From positions 14,707 to 78,706 of the forward strand of contig CAXTHM010000006.1 in the NCBI GenBank assembly GCA_964244115.1: 64,000 nt of DNA. Reading direction: 5' to 3'. The notes under the pieces were generated by a model, which saw only the letters and a program-made list of their open reading frames with translations, searched no databases and was not told where the DNA came from. The position numbers and the translations under genes are program-made. This document shows positions 17,745-24,975 of this stretch, one piece after another (within the stretch, counting starts at the first letter, position 1; the number at the start of each line of letters is the position of its first letter). The DNA comes from CADCWK01 sp964244115. Lineage in GTDB: Bacteria; Chloroflexota; Chloroflexia; Thermomicrobiales; UBA6265.

Positions 17745-18161
17745 GTGCCGGCCAACCAGTCGGTCGCGGCCGTGATCGAGGTGCTGCGGCACCACGAGAT
17801 CAGCCAGGTGCCGGTCGTGCGGGAGCGGCCGGTCGGGGAGAGCGGGTCCTTCGTCGGTCCGGTCGACGTCCCGGCGGTGGTCGGCTCGATCTCCGAGCGG
17901 ACGCTGCTGGACCGGGTCTACCGCGACCCGGATGTGCTGACGCGGCCCGTCCAGGAGGTCATGGACACGCCCTTCGGGCTGGTCGACGCCAACGAGGAGG
18001 TCGAGCGCGTCTTCCCGCTGTTCACGGGCGGGGCGACGGCGGTGCTGGTCCAGCAGGCCGGCAAGGTCGTGGCGGTCGTCTCGAGCGCCGACCTGCTGAG
18101 CTATGTCGCGCACCAGCGGCTGGCGGACGGCGACAAGGACCGGCACACCGGCACCGAGTAG
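17745..18161 (+). CDS. CBS-domain pair, C-terminal piece of the broken cystathionine beta-synthase
   Basis: 138 residues open from the gap edge (first codon GTG adjacent to the N run, probably not a true start). Two CBS motifs are visible: SVAAVIEVLRHHEISQVPVV at the start, and VMDTPFGLVDANEEVERVFPLF with TAVLVQQAGKVVAVVSSADL at the end. Such pairs bind adenosyl ligands and regulate the enzyme. Its position directly after the PLP-domain gene on the same strand supports a single original gene. Confidence 0.75.
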   Translation: MPANQSVAAVIEVLRHHEISQVPVVRERPVGESGSFVGPVDVPAVVGSISERTLLDRVYRDPDVLTRPVQEVMDTPFGLVDANEEVERVFPLFTGGATAVLVQQAGKVVAVVSSADLLSYVAHQRLADGDKDRHTGTE

Positions 18162-18387
18162 GCCGGGAACCGGCCTCCCCCGGTCCCGATCGGATCGGCC
18201 CGCGTCGACCCACCGGGATCGCCGACCCGAGCACGCATCGTTCGATCGGGATACGATGGCCGCTGAACTGCGTCGAAGGGACGGACGCCCGAGACCGGGA
18301 TGCCCGTCGGTGATGCATGCCTGACGTGGCCGTCCTTCCGGGATCGGCCCGTACGAACGTCTCCCCCTGTACCCCTGAGGACCATCG

Positions 18388-19089
18388 ATGGACTATGCGC
18401 TCAAACTCGGCGAGATCCTGCTGCTGAACATCCTGCTGTCGGGCGACAACGCCGTGGTGATCGGCCTGGCGGCCCGGGGACTCTCCGAGAAGCACCGTCG
18501 CCGGGCGATCATCGCCGGCGGGCTGGGCGCGGTCGGGCTCCGGATCATCTTCACGTTCATCATCACGATCCTGCTGGACATCCCCTTCATCCATCTGGTC
18601 GGCGGCATCCTGCTGCTCTACATCTCCTGGAGCCTGCTGAAACCCGAGACACCGCAGCAGGAATCGGATGTCGCCTCGTCCGGGCTCTGGCCGGCGATCT
18701 GGACGATCGTCGCCGCCGACGCCGTGATGAGCCTGGACAACGTCGTCGCGATCACGGCGGCGGCGGACGGAGATTTCCTGCTCCTGATCATCGGTCTGGC
18801 GATGTCGATCCCGATCGTGATGTTCGGCAGCGACATCCTGTCCAATCTGCTCAACCGGTTCCCGATCCTGATCTACCTCGGTGTCTTCATCCTGATCGTG
18901 ACGGCGATCGAGATCGGGGCGGAGGAGGACTTCATCGTCGACTGGCACCCGATCGAGACGTGGGAGACGGCCGCGCTCGTCGCGATCGCGTCGGTGGTCA
19001 TCTTCGGGCTGGGCTGGTGGGGCCAGCGCCGGGCGAAGGCGAAGCACGGTTCCGTCGCTCGCGATCAGATGGAGCCGGGCCGCTCCTGA
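18388..19089 (+). CDS. TerC/YjbE-family integral membrane protein
   Basis: 233 residues with seven or so transmembrane helices. The signature LLSGDNAVVIGLAARGL and its internal repeat AADAVMSLDNVVAITAAA carry the conserved Asp residues of TerC proteins, linked to manganese or other metal export and metallation of secreted proteins. The start has GAGGA six bases upstream. I looked for a yybP-ykoY type leader in the 220 bases upstream and did not see one. Confidence 0.88.
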   Translation: MDYALKLGEILLLNILLSGDNAVVIGLAARGLSEKHRRRAIIAGGLGAVGLRIIFTFIITILLDIPFIHLVGGILLLYISWSLLKPETPQQESDVASSGLWPAIWTIVAADAVMSLDNVVAITAAADGDFLLLIIGLAMSIPIVMFGSDILSNLLNRFPILIYLGVFILIVTAIEIGAEEDFIVDWHPIETWETAALVAIASVVIFGLGWWGQRRAKAKHGSVARDQMEPGRS

Positions 19090-19320
19090 TCCCGGGGAAC
19101 CCCGCCGGCGACACGTGTCGTCCGATGGGCCGGTGTCTCGTATCGCCGGGTCGGCAGCAGCGGTGGCGGTCTGGCGCGACGATGTCAGCGCCGGCATTCG
19201 GTCGGCGTCTACGCACGTCCGGGGAAACGGCGATCCGTCCGGCATGGTCCGTATCCGGTTGTCAGGGATGCCAGGAACCATCGGGAATCCGATTCGGGGT
19301 GCTCGGCGTATACAGATACA

Positions 19321-19427
19321 AGAGCGTTGCCCCCCCAACAACGACGCTCGCTCAGAACGATCAAACCGGGTGCTTGCACCCATCCCTCCCCCCCCGCACA
19401 GGCCCGGCCCTCCCAGCCGGGCCTGTG
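19321..19427 (+). ncRNA. Candidate small structured RNA with C-rich loops
   Basis: TATACA at 19309-19314 is a plausible -10 box ending seven bases before this region. The segment has a hairpin with GAGCGT (19322-19327) and ACGCTC (19344-19349) enclosing seven consecutive C; a short GGGTGC/GCACCC hairpin; a run of nine C with one upstream T break; and a perfect 12-bp terminator-like stem CACAGGCCCGGC/GCCGGGCCTGTG (19397-19427). C-rich hairpins recall the actinobacterial 6C RNA. No protein frame explains it. Confidence 0.35.
19397..19427 (+). terminator. Strong GC stem-loop, terminator-like
   Basis: A perfect 12-bp inverted repeat with a 7-base loop (CCTCCCA). No long U run follows, so termination efficiency is uncertain. 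It could end the candidate RNA just upstream or the terC transcript. Confidence 0.5.
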
Positions 19428-19480
19428 GCGTTAACGCGAATCCTTTAGCCCACGGCCTTCCGGGAACCATGCGTCCCGCA

Positions 19481-19507
19481 CCGGGCGCTGAAGCCGCCCG
19501 GCAACCC
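19481..19507 (+). promoter_or_regulatory. Conserved 27-nt structured element, copy 1 (SAM-riboswitch-like core)
   Basis: A 27-base block, identical to 41812-41838, contains TGAAGCC then CGGCAACCC inside a CGGGC/GCCCG stem, and both copies are followed after four variable bases by ATGGT. TGAAGCC-CGGCAACC is the conserved junction and P3 strand of S-box type SAM riboswitches, but the rest of that fold is not obvious. Here it lies 235 bases before the chromate transporter gene. Confidence 0.35.
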
Positions 19508-19715
19508 CTGGATGGTCGGCACTCCCCGTGACGCTCACCGCATCGTGGGAATGCGACGCGCTCCTGATGTCGAAGCCGACTGTCGGCTCGTCGTCCCCTT
19601 TAACGCGCCGCCCCTTGCCGGCTCGCCGCCCTCACGTCACCGTACGTCTCACAGGCCCGCCGTGGTCGACGGAGGGTGGCCTGGGCGGGTGACGCGGGAT
19701 GCACGGGGAGGGGAG

Positions 19716-20963
19716 ATGACAGCCGAGACGAGACGGACCGACGCCGCGACCCCGCCCGGGGCCGGCATCGCCACCGCACCGGCCTCCGGGTCACCACTGG
19801 AGGTCTTCCGGGTGTTCCTCGGGCTTGGCCTGACCTCGTTCGGTGGGCCGGTCGCCCATCTGGGGTACTTCCAGGAGGCGCTCGTCCGGCGGCGGCGCTG
19901 GCTGGCGGACGAGGAGTACGCCGACATCGTCGCGCTCTGCCAGGTCCTGCCGGGGCCGACAAGCAGCCAGGTCGGGCTGATGGTCGGGCTGCGCCGGGCC
20001 GGGATCGCCGGGGCGGTCGCGGCCTGGGCGGGCTTCACGCTGCCGTCGGCGCTCCTGATGACCGTCTTCGCGCTCGGCCTGAACGTGTTCGACAACGCCG
20101 TCGGCGAGGGCCTCATCCACGGCCTCAAGGTCGTCGCGGTCGCGGTCGTCGCCCTGGCGGTCTGGAGCATGGCCCGGACGCTCTGGTCGGACCGGTTCCG
20201 AGTCACGGTCGGGTTGGCCGCCGCGATCCTCGTCCTGCTCTGGCCGACGGCGATCGGTCAGGTGCTCGTGCTGGCGGCGGCGGCCGTCGCGGGGATCACG
20301 CTGCTGGCCCGCGGGTCGCCGGCGCCGGCCGTCGCTGGGGATGAGCCAGCTTTCGAGTGGATCGGTCGGCGGCTCGCAGCAACCTGCCTGGCGCTGTTCG
20401 GCGGGCTGCTGGTCGGCCTGCCGGTGCTGGCCGCCGTCGCGGACACGCAACTCGTCGACCTGTTCGACGGGTTCTACCGGTCCGGCTCACTGGTCTTCGG
20501 CGGTGGGCACGTCGTGCTGCCGCTGCTGGAATCGGAGGTCGTTCCCAACGGCTGGGTGACGCCGGACGAGTTCACGGCGGGGTACGGGCTGGCGCAGGCG
20601 ATCCCCGGACCGCTGTTCACGTTCGCCGCCTATCTCGGCGGGGTCACGCACGGCATCATCGGGGCCATCGTGGCGCTGGTGGCGATCTTCCTGCCGTCGT
20701 TCCTGCTCGTCTTCGGCGTCGTGCCATTCTGGGCGGCGGTCCGGCGTCGCCCGGCGGTGCTGGCGGCGCTGGCCGGGGTCAACGCGGCGGTCGTCGGGAT
20801 CCTGCTGGCGGCGCTCTACGATCCGATCTGGACCAGCGCGATCGGCCGGCCGGAGGACCTGGCGCTGGCCCTCGGCGCGGTCGGCGCACTGGCCTGGTGG
20901 AAGGTCCCGCCGTGGCTGGTCGTGCTGGCGGCGGCCGGGGTCGGCATCCTGATCGTCCCGTGA
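19716..20963 (+). CDS. chrA: Chromate transporter family protein (ChrA, long form)
   Basis: 415 residues from the ATG at 19716, preceded by GGGGAGGGGAG. Two homologous halves are visible: FLGLGLTSFGGPVAHLGYFQ with LCQVLPGPTSSQVGLMVGL in the first, and FYRSGSLVFGGGHVVLPLLE with YGLAQAIPGPLFTFAAYLG in the second. These are the CHR-domain hallmarks (FGG-P-H and PGP). ChrA exports chromate in exchange for or alongside sulfate-like ions; the actual substrate is not proven by sequence. Confidence 0.9.
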   Translation: MTAETRRTDAATPPGAGIATAPASGSPLEVFRVFLGLGLTSFGGPVAHLGYFQEALVRRRRWLADEEYADIVALCQVLPGPTSSQVGLMVGLRRAGIAGAVAAWAGFTLPSALLMTVFALGLNVFDNAVGEGLIHGLKVVAVAVVALAVWSMARTLWSDRFRVTVGLAAAILVLLWPTAIGQVLVLAAAAVAGITLLARGSPAPAVAGDEPAFEWIGRRLAATCLALFGGLLVGLPVLAAVADTQLVDLFDGFYRSGSLVFGGGHVVLPLLESEVVPNGWVTPDEFTAGYGLAQAIPGPLFTFAAYLGGVTHGIIGAIVALVAIFLPSFLLVFGVVPFWAAVRRRPAVLAALAGVNAAVVGILLAALYDPIWTSAIGRPEDLALALGAVGALAWWKVPPWLVVLAAAGVGILIVP

Positions 20964-20983
20964 CGGGTGGGGTCGTGCGGTCT

Positions 20984-21213
20984 TGACGTAGGGGCGAAGC
21001 TTGCGAGCCAGGCCGCCGCAGCGGCCTTCGCCCCGCAGGGCGATACCTGTCTCCACCATCGACCTGTTCCAGATGGCGAATGCTCAATCCATGTTGACTG
21101 TTGAGCGATGCGGTTTGTTCCATCAAGCACGGTTGAACCCGGTGTGCCGGTTATCGCCCCGCGGGGCGATGGCGCCTACGGGCGCCGGTCAGGGCAAGCC
21201 CGTGACCCTACGA
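20984..21213. repeat. Family B repeat, two copies in inverted orientation
   Basis: The left copy (from TGACGTAGGGG, with GCCGCCGCAGCGGCC) and the right copy (ending GGGCAAGCCCGTGACCCTAC) face each other across about 75 unique bases, the same arrangement as at 1894-2146. The gap between chrA and the PIG-L gene holds nothing else. Confidence 0.75.
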
Positions 21214-21292
21214 CATGGACGACGCGGCGCCGGTGCGGCAACTCGACGATTGGTCGCACTTACGGCGCGGATGACCAGACGACGGTCACTGG

Positions 21293-22030
21293 TCAGTCCA
21301 GCTTGAGGTAGCGGTAGCCCTCGGCCAGTTCGCCGTTGCCCGGGTGCTCCTGGGCGGTCCGGGCGGACCACTCGCGGACCATCGGCGCCGGGTCCCAGTC
21401 GCCCACCTGGCTGACGTGGGCCTTCAGGGACGCGACCTTGGTGTCGAAGTAGTCGGTGATGTCGACCCAGATGTTGGCGTCCTGGGTGCCGGTGACATAG
21501 ACCTCACGGACCTTGTGCGTCTCCAGCCCCTCGGCGAGCAGCTCGGGGAACGTCATGCGGTCGCGGGCAGCGGGGTAGACCGCGTCGAGGGTGGCCTGCC
21601 CGGCGGCGCGGTGGTCGGGGTGGTTGAGGTAGCCGGTGCCGACGAACTGGACGGTCGGGTCCTGACAGATCACCACGTCCGGGCGGAGCTGACGGATGAC
21701 GCGGGTGACGTCCCGGCGGAGATCGAGGTCCGGGACGAGGGTCGCGTCGCTGTGGCGGAGGAAGATGACGTCCTTGACGCCGAGGACGGCGCAGGCGGCG
21801 CGCTGCTCGCCCTCTCGGGTCGCGACGAGCATCTCCGGGGTGACGGCCGGGTCGGAGCTGCCCTTGTCGCCACTGGTCAGCAGGACGTAAGAGACCTCGC
21901 GCCCCTCGGCCACCCAACGGGCGACGGTGCCGGAGCAGCTGAACTCGGCGTCGTCCGGATGGGCGACGATGACGGCGACCCGGATCGGGGCGGTCTCAGC
22001 GGCGGGGGTCTGGGTGTCGCTCTCGGTCAT
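21293..22030 (-). CDS. PIG-L family deacetylase (LmbE-like)
   Basis: 245 residues. The zinc site motifs are present: VIVAHPDDAEFSCSG near the N-terminus and the later HPDHRAAGQATLD. Family members remove acetyl groups from N-acetylglucosaminyl compounds such as bacillithiol and mycothiol precursors or glycolipids. The substrate is not evident, and no thiol biosynthesis partner is nearby. The gene stands alone. Confidence 0.88.
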   Translation of the reverse strand: MTESDTQTPAAETAPIRVAVIVAHPDDAEFSCSGTVARWVAEGREVSYVLLTSGDKGSSDPAVTPEMLVATREGEQRAACAVLGVKDVIFLRHSDATLVPDLDLRRDVTRVIRQLRPDVVICQDPTVQFVGTGYLNHPDHRAAGQATLDAVYPAARDRMTFPELLAEGLETHKVREVYVTGTQDANIWVDITDYFDTKVASLKAHVSQVGDWDPAPMVREWSARTAQEHPGNGELAEGYRYLKLD

Positions 22031-22382
22031 GGGTTGATCTCGTCTCCTGGGTAGGGGCGGACACGTTCGTTCTGCGAAGAGTATCCAACAGGGACACGGC
22101 TATGTGAGCGCATCCGACAGGATGCCTGAACGAATGACCCAGGGCTGCCGGGTATCGGGTGGTCAGATGGATTACGGTCCGATCAGGAGACCCATCATCC
22201 GATTACAATGATGACATCGCACAGATGGATGCCTGCCCTGATTTCCTGCGAAAGGAAGTCGAGAAAACACGATGACGACACTGAACACGCCGCCGCGACC
22301 TCCCGCCCCCCCTCCACCGGGACCATCCAACATCCTCGTCCGAACCCCCAATCCATACCCGTTTCCGCGCGACGACCGCCCT
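22031..22382. other. Intergenic stretch with no gene recognised
   Basis: About 350 bases between the PIG-L gene and the end of the interrupted membrane-protein gene. It includes a pyrimidine run near 22300. Short open frames have no recognisable content. Base composition is less GC-rich than the flanking genes. Confidence 0.5.
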
Positions 22383-22958
22383 TCAAAGTAGGACGATGAA
22401 CAGGACAGCAGCTGCCAGGCAAAGGGCTTCGACGTAGAGAGCCGTCTGTGTCCAGCCCACCCACTTGGCCTTCGTCGAGAGGGTTCTCTCGTTGCGGTCG
22501 ATCGAGGCGCGATATTCGTCGCCTACCCACCGTTTGAGCGAGCGACCGCCGAGTGGCTTGGCGGCGTACTCGTCGACGTATCCGCCAAGTGTGCTGATCG
22601 ATGGCCGGTATTCGAGTTGGCGTGAGCGGTTCGCCAGGATCGCGAACCCGATCAGAAAGACGAAGGCGATGATCGCGGCGATCAACGCCCAGATAGACCG
22701 GACGGGTAGCGAAACCTGCGAGAGATTGAGCAGGGCCCCGGTAATCGGCAGGACGAGGATGCCCGTGCCGAAGGTCTACGTGATCTTGCCATCGAGTTGA
22801 TCGAACGAACTGGTCTGGGCGGCCAGAAAATATTGGGCCGCGTCGTGATAGACCTCTTCCGGGGCGATATCGGTAACGTCGTCCGAGTCATGATCAAATG
22901 ATGTCAGTCTCGATGAAGCGGGAGACAATCGCTTCTTTCTGAAAATGCGATGAAGCAT
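22383..22958 (-). pseudogene. Two-helix membrane protein gene interrupted by an in-frame TAG
   Basis: From the ATG at 22958 the frame runs for about 60 codons to a TAG (22776-22778), then continues open in the same frame to 22383. The two parts read as one protein: a polar N-terminus with YFLAAQTSSFDQLDGKIT, then a hydrophobic GTGILVLPITGALLNL, a second helix ALIAAIIAFVFLIGFAILA, a soluble stretch and a last helix EALCLAAAVLFIVLL. The layout recalls the 'LDAKxxxxxGFxG' 2-TM effector-like proteins of defence islands, but this is only a resemblance. The TAG could be a real mutation or a sequencing error. Confidence 0.6.
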
Positions 22959-23103
22959 GTCGGTCCTCACAGGGCTGAACATCGGGCCATTACCGACAGA
23001 TCTAACCGATGATACCGATTCTCCTGATATCCGGTGCGCCATTCCCGAGATCGTCCGTTGTTCGGCCCGGTCCGATTCCAATCCATGTTGAAGAGGTCAC
23101 CCG

Positions 23104-23868
23104 TCAGGTCAGGCGCCGGATCGAGGTGGCGCGGCCGGCGGCGGTGGTGACGAGGACGGCGGCGAGGGTCATCGGGCCGTCGGCGAGGGCGGTCAGGGTG
23201 GCCGGGTCGCGGTCGCCGCGGATCTCGGCGGCGATGACGTGGGCCGCGAGACCGCCGGCCCCGCCGGACGGGCCGGTGAAGCCGACCTCGGTCACGAAGG
23301 CGGTGCCGCCGGGGAGGATGTCGAGCGGCAGGCTGGGTTCATGGGTGTGGGTGCCGAGGACGGCGGCGGCGTGCCCGTCGATGGCGAGGGCGAAGCCGCG
23401 CTTGCCCTGCGGTTCCATTCCGTGGAGATCGACGACGACCGTGCCGCGGCGGTCGATCGTCTGCCAGGCGGACCAGAGCGGGGTTGCGGCGGCGATGGCA
23501 TCGCGCATCGCGAGGTTGACGACGGTGACGGGTTCTCCGGCGACGTCGACGGTGACGCTGCCGTGGCCGGGCAGGTCGGGTGAGACGTTGGCTGGCCGGA
23601 GGACGCGGGGGTGGGCGAGGACGGCGGCGGCGTCCGGGTGATCCCAGGTGTGGTTGCCGCCGGTGATCACGTCGACGCCGGCGGCGACGAGCCGATCGAC
23701 CGTCTGCCAGTCGGTGCCGTAGGTGTTGGTCGCGGCGTCGAAGGTCGCGTTCTCGGCGTTGACGATGACGAGATCGACGGCGTGGTCGGCGCGTAGTCGA
23801 GGGATGCGGTCGGCGACCCAGGCGACGGCGGGGCGGCCGACGAGGTCGCCGATGAAGAGGATGTTCAC
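23104..23868 (-). CDS. YmdB/TIGR00282-like metallophosphoesterase
   Basis: 254 residues from the GTG at 23868 (VNILFIGDLVGRPAVAWV); longer frames run into a family A repeat and are rejected. Metal-binding motifs are IGDLVGR, NAENATFD, GGNHTWDH and LGTHTHEP, as in the YmdB family of 2',3'-cyclic nucleotide phosphodiesterases. These act on cyclic nucleotides or RNA ends and affect biofilm and motility decisions in Bacillus. The acidic ligands and histidines all appear intact. Confidence 0.87.
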   Translation of the reverse strand: MNILFIGDLVGRPAVAWVADRIPRLRADHAVDLVIVNAENATFDAATNTYGTDWQTVDRLVAAGVDVITGGNHTWDHPDAAAVLAHPRVLRPANVSPDLPGHGSVTVDVAGEPVTVVNLAMRDAIAAATPLWSAWQTIDRRGTVVVDLHGMEPQGKRGFALAIDGHAAAVLGTHTHEPSLPLDILPGGTAFVTEVGFTGPSGGAGGLAAHVIAAEIRGDRDPATLTALADGPMTLAAVLVTTAAGRATSIRRLT

Positions 23869-23930
23869 GGGCGGGTGTGCTCCTGCGGCTAGTGTGAGGC
23901 GATTGGGTTCAGGATTCACTGGACTTATGT

Positions 23931-24037
23931 GGTGGCGGAGCAGACCTCTCCCCCGACCCCTCTCCGGCTCACCTGCTCGCTCACCCGCTGACGCGGCTCT
24001 CGCTGCGCTGCGGTTCACAGGTGCCCAGAGAGGGGAG
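23931..24037 (+). repeat. Family A repeat core
   Basis: Starts GGTGGCGGAGCAGACCTC and ends GGTGCCCAGAGAGGGGAG, with the Pu/Py-rich arms and the CTCACCCGCTGACGCGGCTC middle. The outer TIRs seen in other copies are not recognisable. Confidence 0.75.
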
Positions 24038-24127
24038 ATCTGCCGCCTCTTGCGACCGGGAGCGCCAAGCAGAAGGCGGTGTCGTTCCGAGTTTGAGCGT
24101 GCATCCTACCGCCACTCCGCTCGGGAA

Positions 24128-24946
24128 TCATCTCCCCGATGTCGAGTTGCCGATTGTCGTCAGGGCGCCGTGGGCGATGAGGCCGAGCTCATGGAGGGCG
24201 GCCCAGGTGGCCGGGGCGGCGGTACCGTCTGGGCGGAGCGTGGCGATCAGGGTGGCGAGGTCGTCGGTGACGTCGATGTCGAACGACTCGGGCAGTTCGG
24301 CCAGCGACAGGCCGAGTTCGGCGGCGCGGGCGACGAGGGCGTCGGCGGCCTGGGCGGTGCTCATCGGGGCGCCGGTGATGATGTCGTGGAAGCCACGGCC
24401 ACCGATCAGGTAGTAACCGCCGTCGTGGACGCGGCCCAGCGCGACGTCGTGCTGATGCAGCGCGGCGAAGGCACCGGCGACGGCGGACGGTTGGAGCTGC
24501 GGCGAGTCGGACGCGATCAGGACCGTCCGGGCGTAACCCTGGTCGTGGCCCCAGCGGAGGAGGTTGACCTGGCGGACGCCCCAGTCCGGGCCGACCTGCG
24601 GGATGACGTGGTCCGGGGCGGGGGCGTCTGGCGCGATCTCGGCGATCAGGCCGGCGAAGTCGGCGTCGGCCGGGGTAAAGCCCCAGCCGAGGTCGTAGCC
24701 GAGGTCGGCGGCGGCATCTGCGAAGCGGCGGGCGATGTCGGTCAGGAAGGCTTCGTAGAGCCGGGCGGCGACCGCGTCGGTCAGTGTGGCGCCGAGCCGG
24801 GTCTTGGCCAGGCCCGGCAGCGGCATCTTGCCGCCGATGATGAGCAGGTCGTCATGGCGGCGGGAATTGGGCGACGCGGTCTGGGGCACGGGCGATCTCC
24901 GGGTCGGACCACCGTTCGGCGGCGCGTGAGGGGTGTCGGAGGGCAT
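24128..24946 (-). CDS. TIGR04282/DUF2064-type glycosyltransferase
   Basis: 272 residues from the ATG at 24946, thirty bases after the stop of the upstream membrane glycosyltransferase. The motifs LLIIGGKMPLPGLAKTRLG, VLIASDSPQLQPSAV and VHDGGYYLIGGR match the TIGR04282 family of GT-A-like nucleotidyl/glycosyl transferases found near envelope and arsenosugar genes. Probably co-transcribed with the gene at 24976-26832. The acceptor is unknown. Confidence 0.82.
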   Translation of the reverse strand: MPSDTPHAPPNGGPTRRSPVPQTASPNSRRHDDLLIIGGKMPLPGLAKTRLGATLTDAVAARLYEAFLTDIARRFADAAADLGYDLGWGFTPADADFAGLIAEIAPDAPAPDHVIPQVGPDWGVRQVNLLRWGHDQGYARTVLIASDSPQLQPSAVAGAFAALHQHDVALGRVHDGGYYLIGGRGFHDIITGAPMSTAQAADALVARAAELGLSLAELPESFDIDVTDDLATLIATLRPDGTAAPATWAALHELGLIAHGALTTIGNSTSGR

Positions 24947-24975
24947 CGGAGACGATTGGGCCGACCGGCGACCGG

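Noticed and set aside
16011..18146. A 711-residue minus-strand frame across the assembly gap
   Set aside because: It crosses the N gap and lies antisense to sigma and cystathionine beta-synthase genes; shadow composition.
18162..18387. A yybP-ykoY manganese riboswitch before terC
   Set aside because: The conserved loop sequences of that family are not visible in the leader.
23104..24018. A longer N-terminus for the YmdB-like protein
   Set aside because: The additional 50 codons run through a family A repeat; the GTG at 23868 begins exactly at the conserved VNILFIGD.
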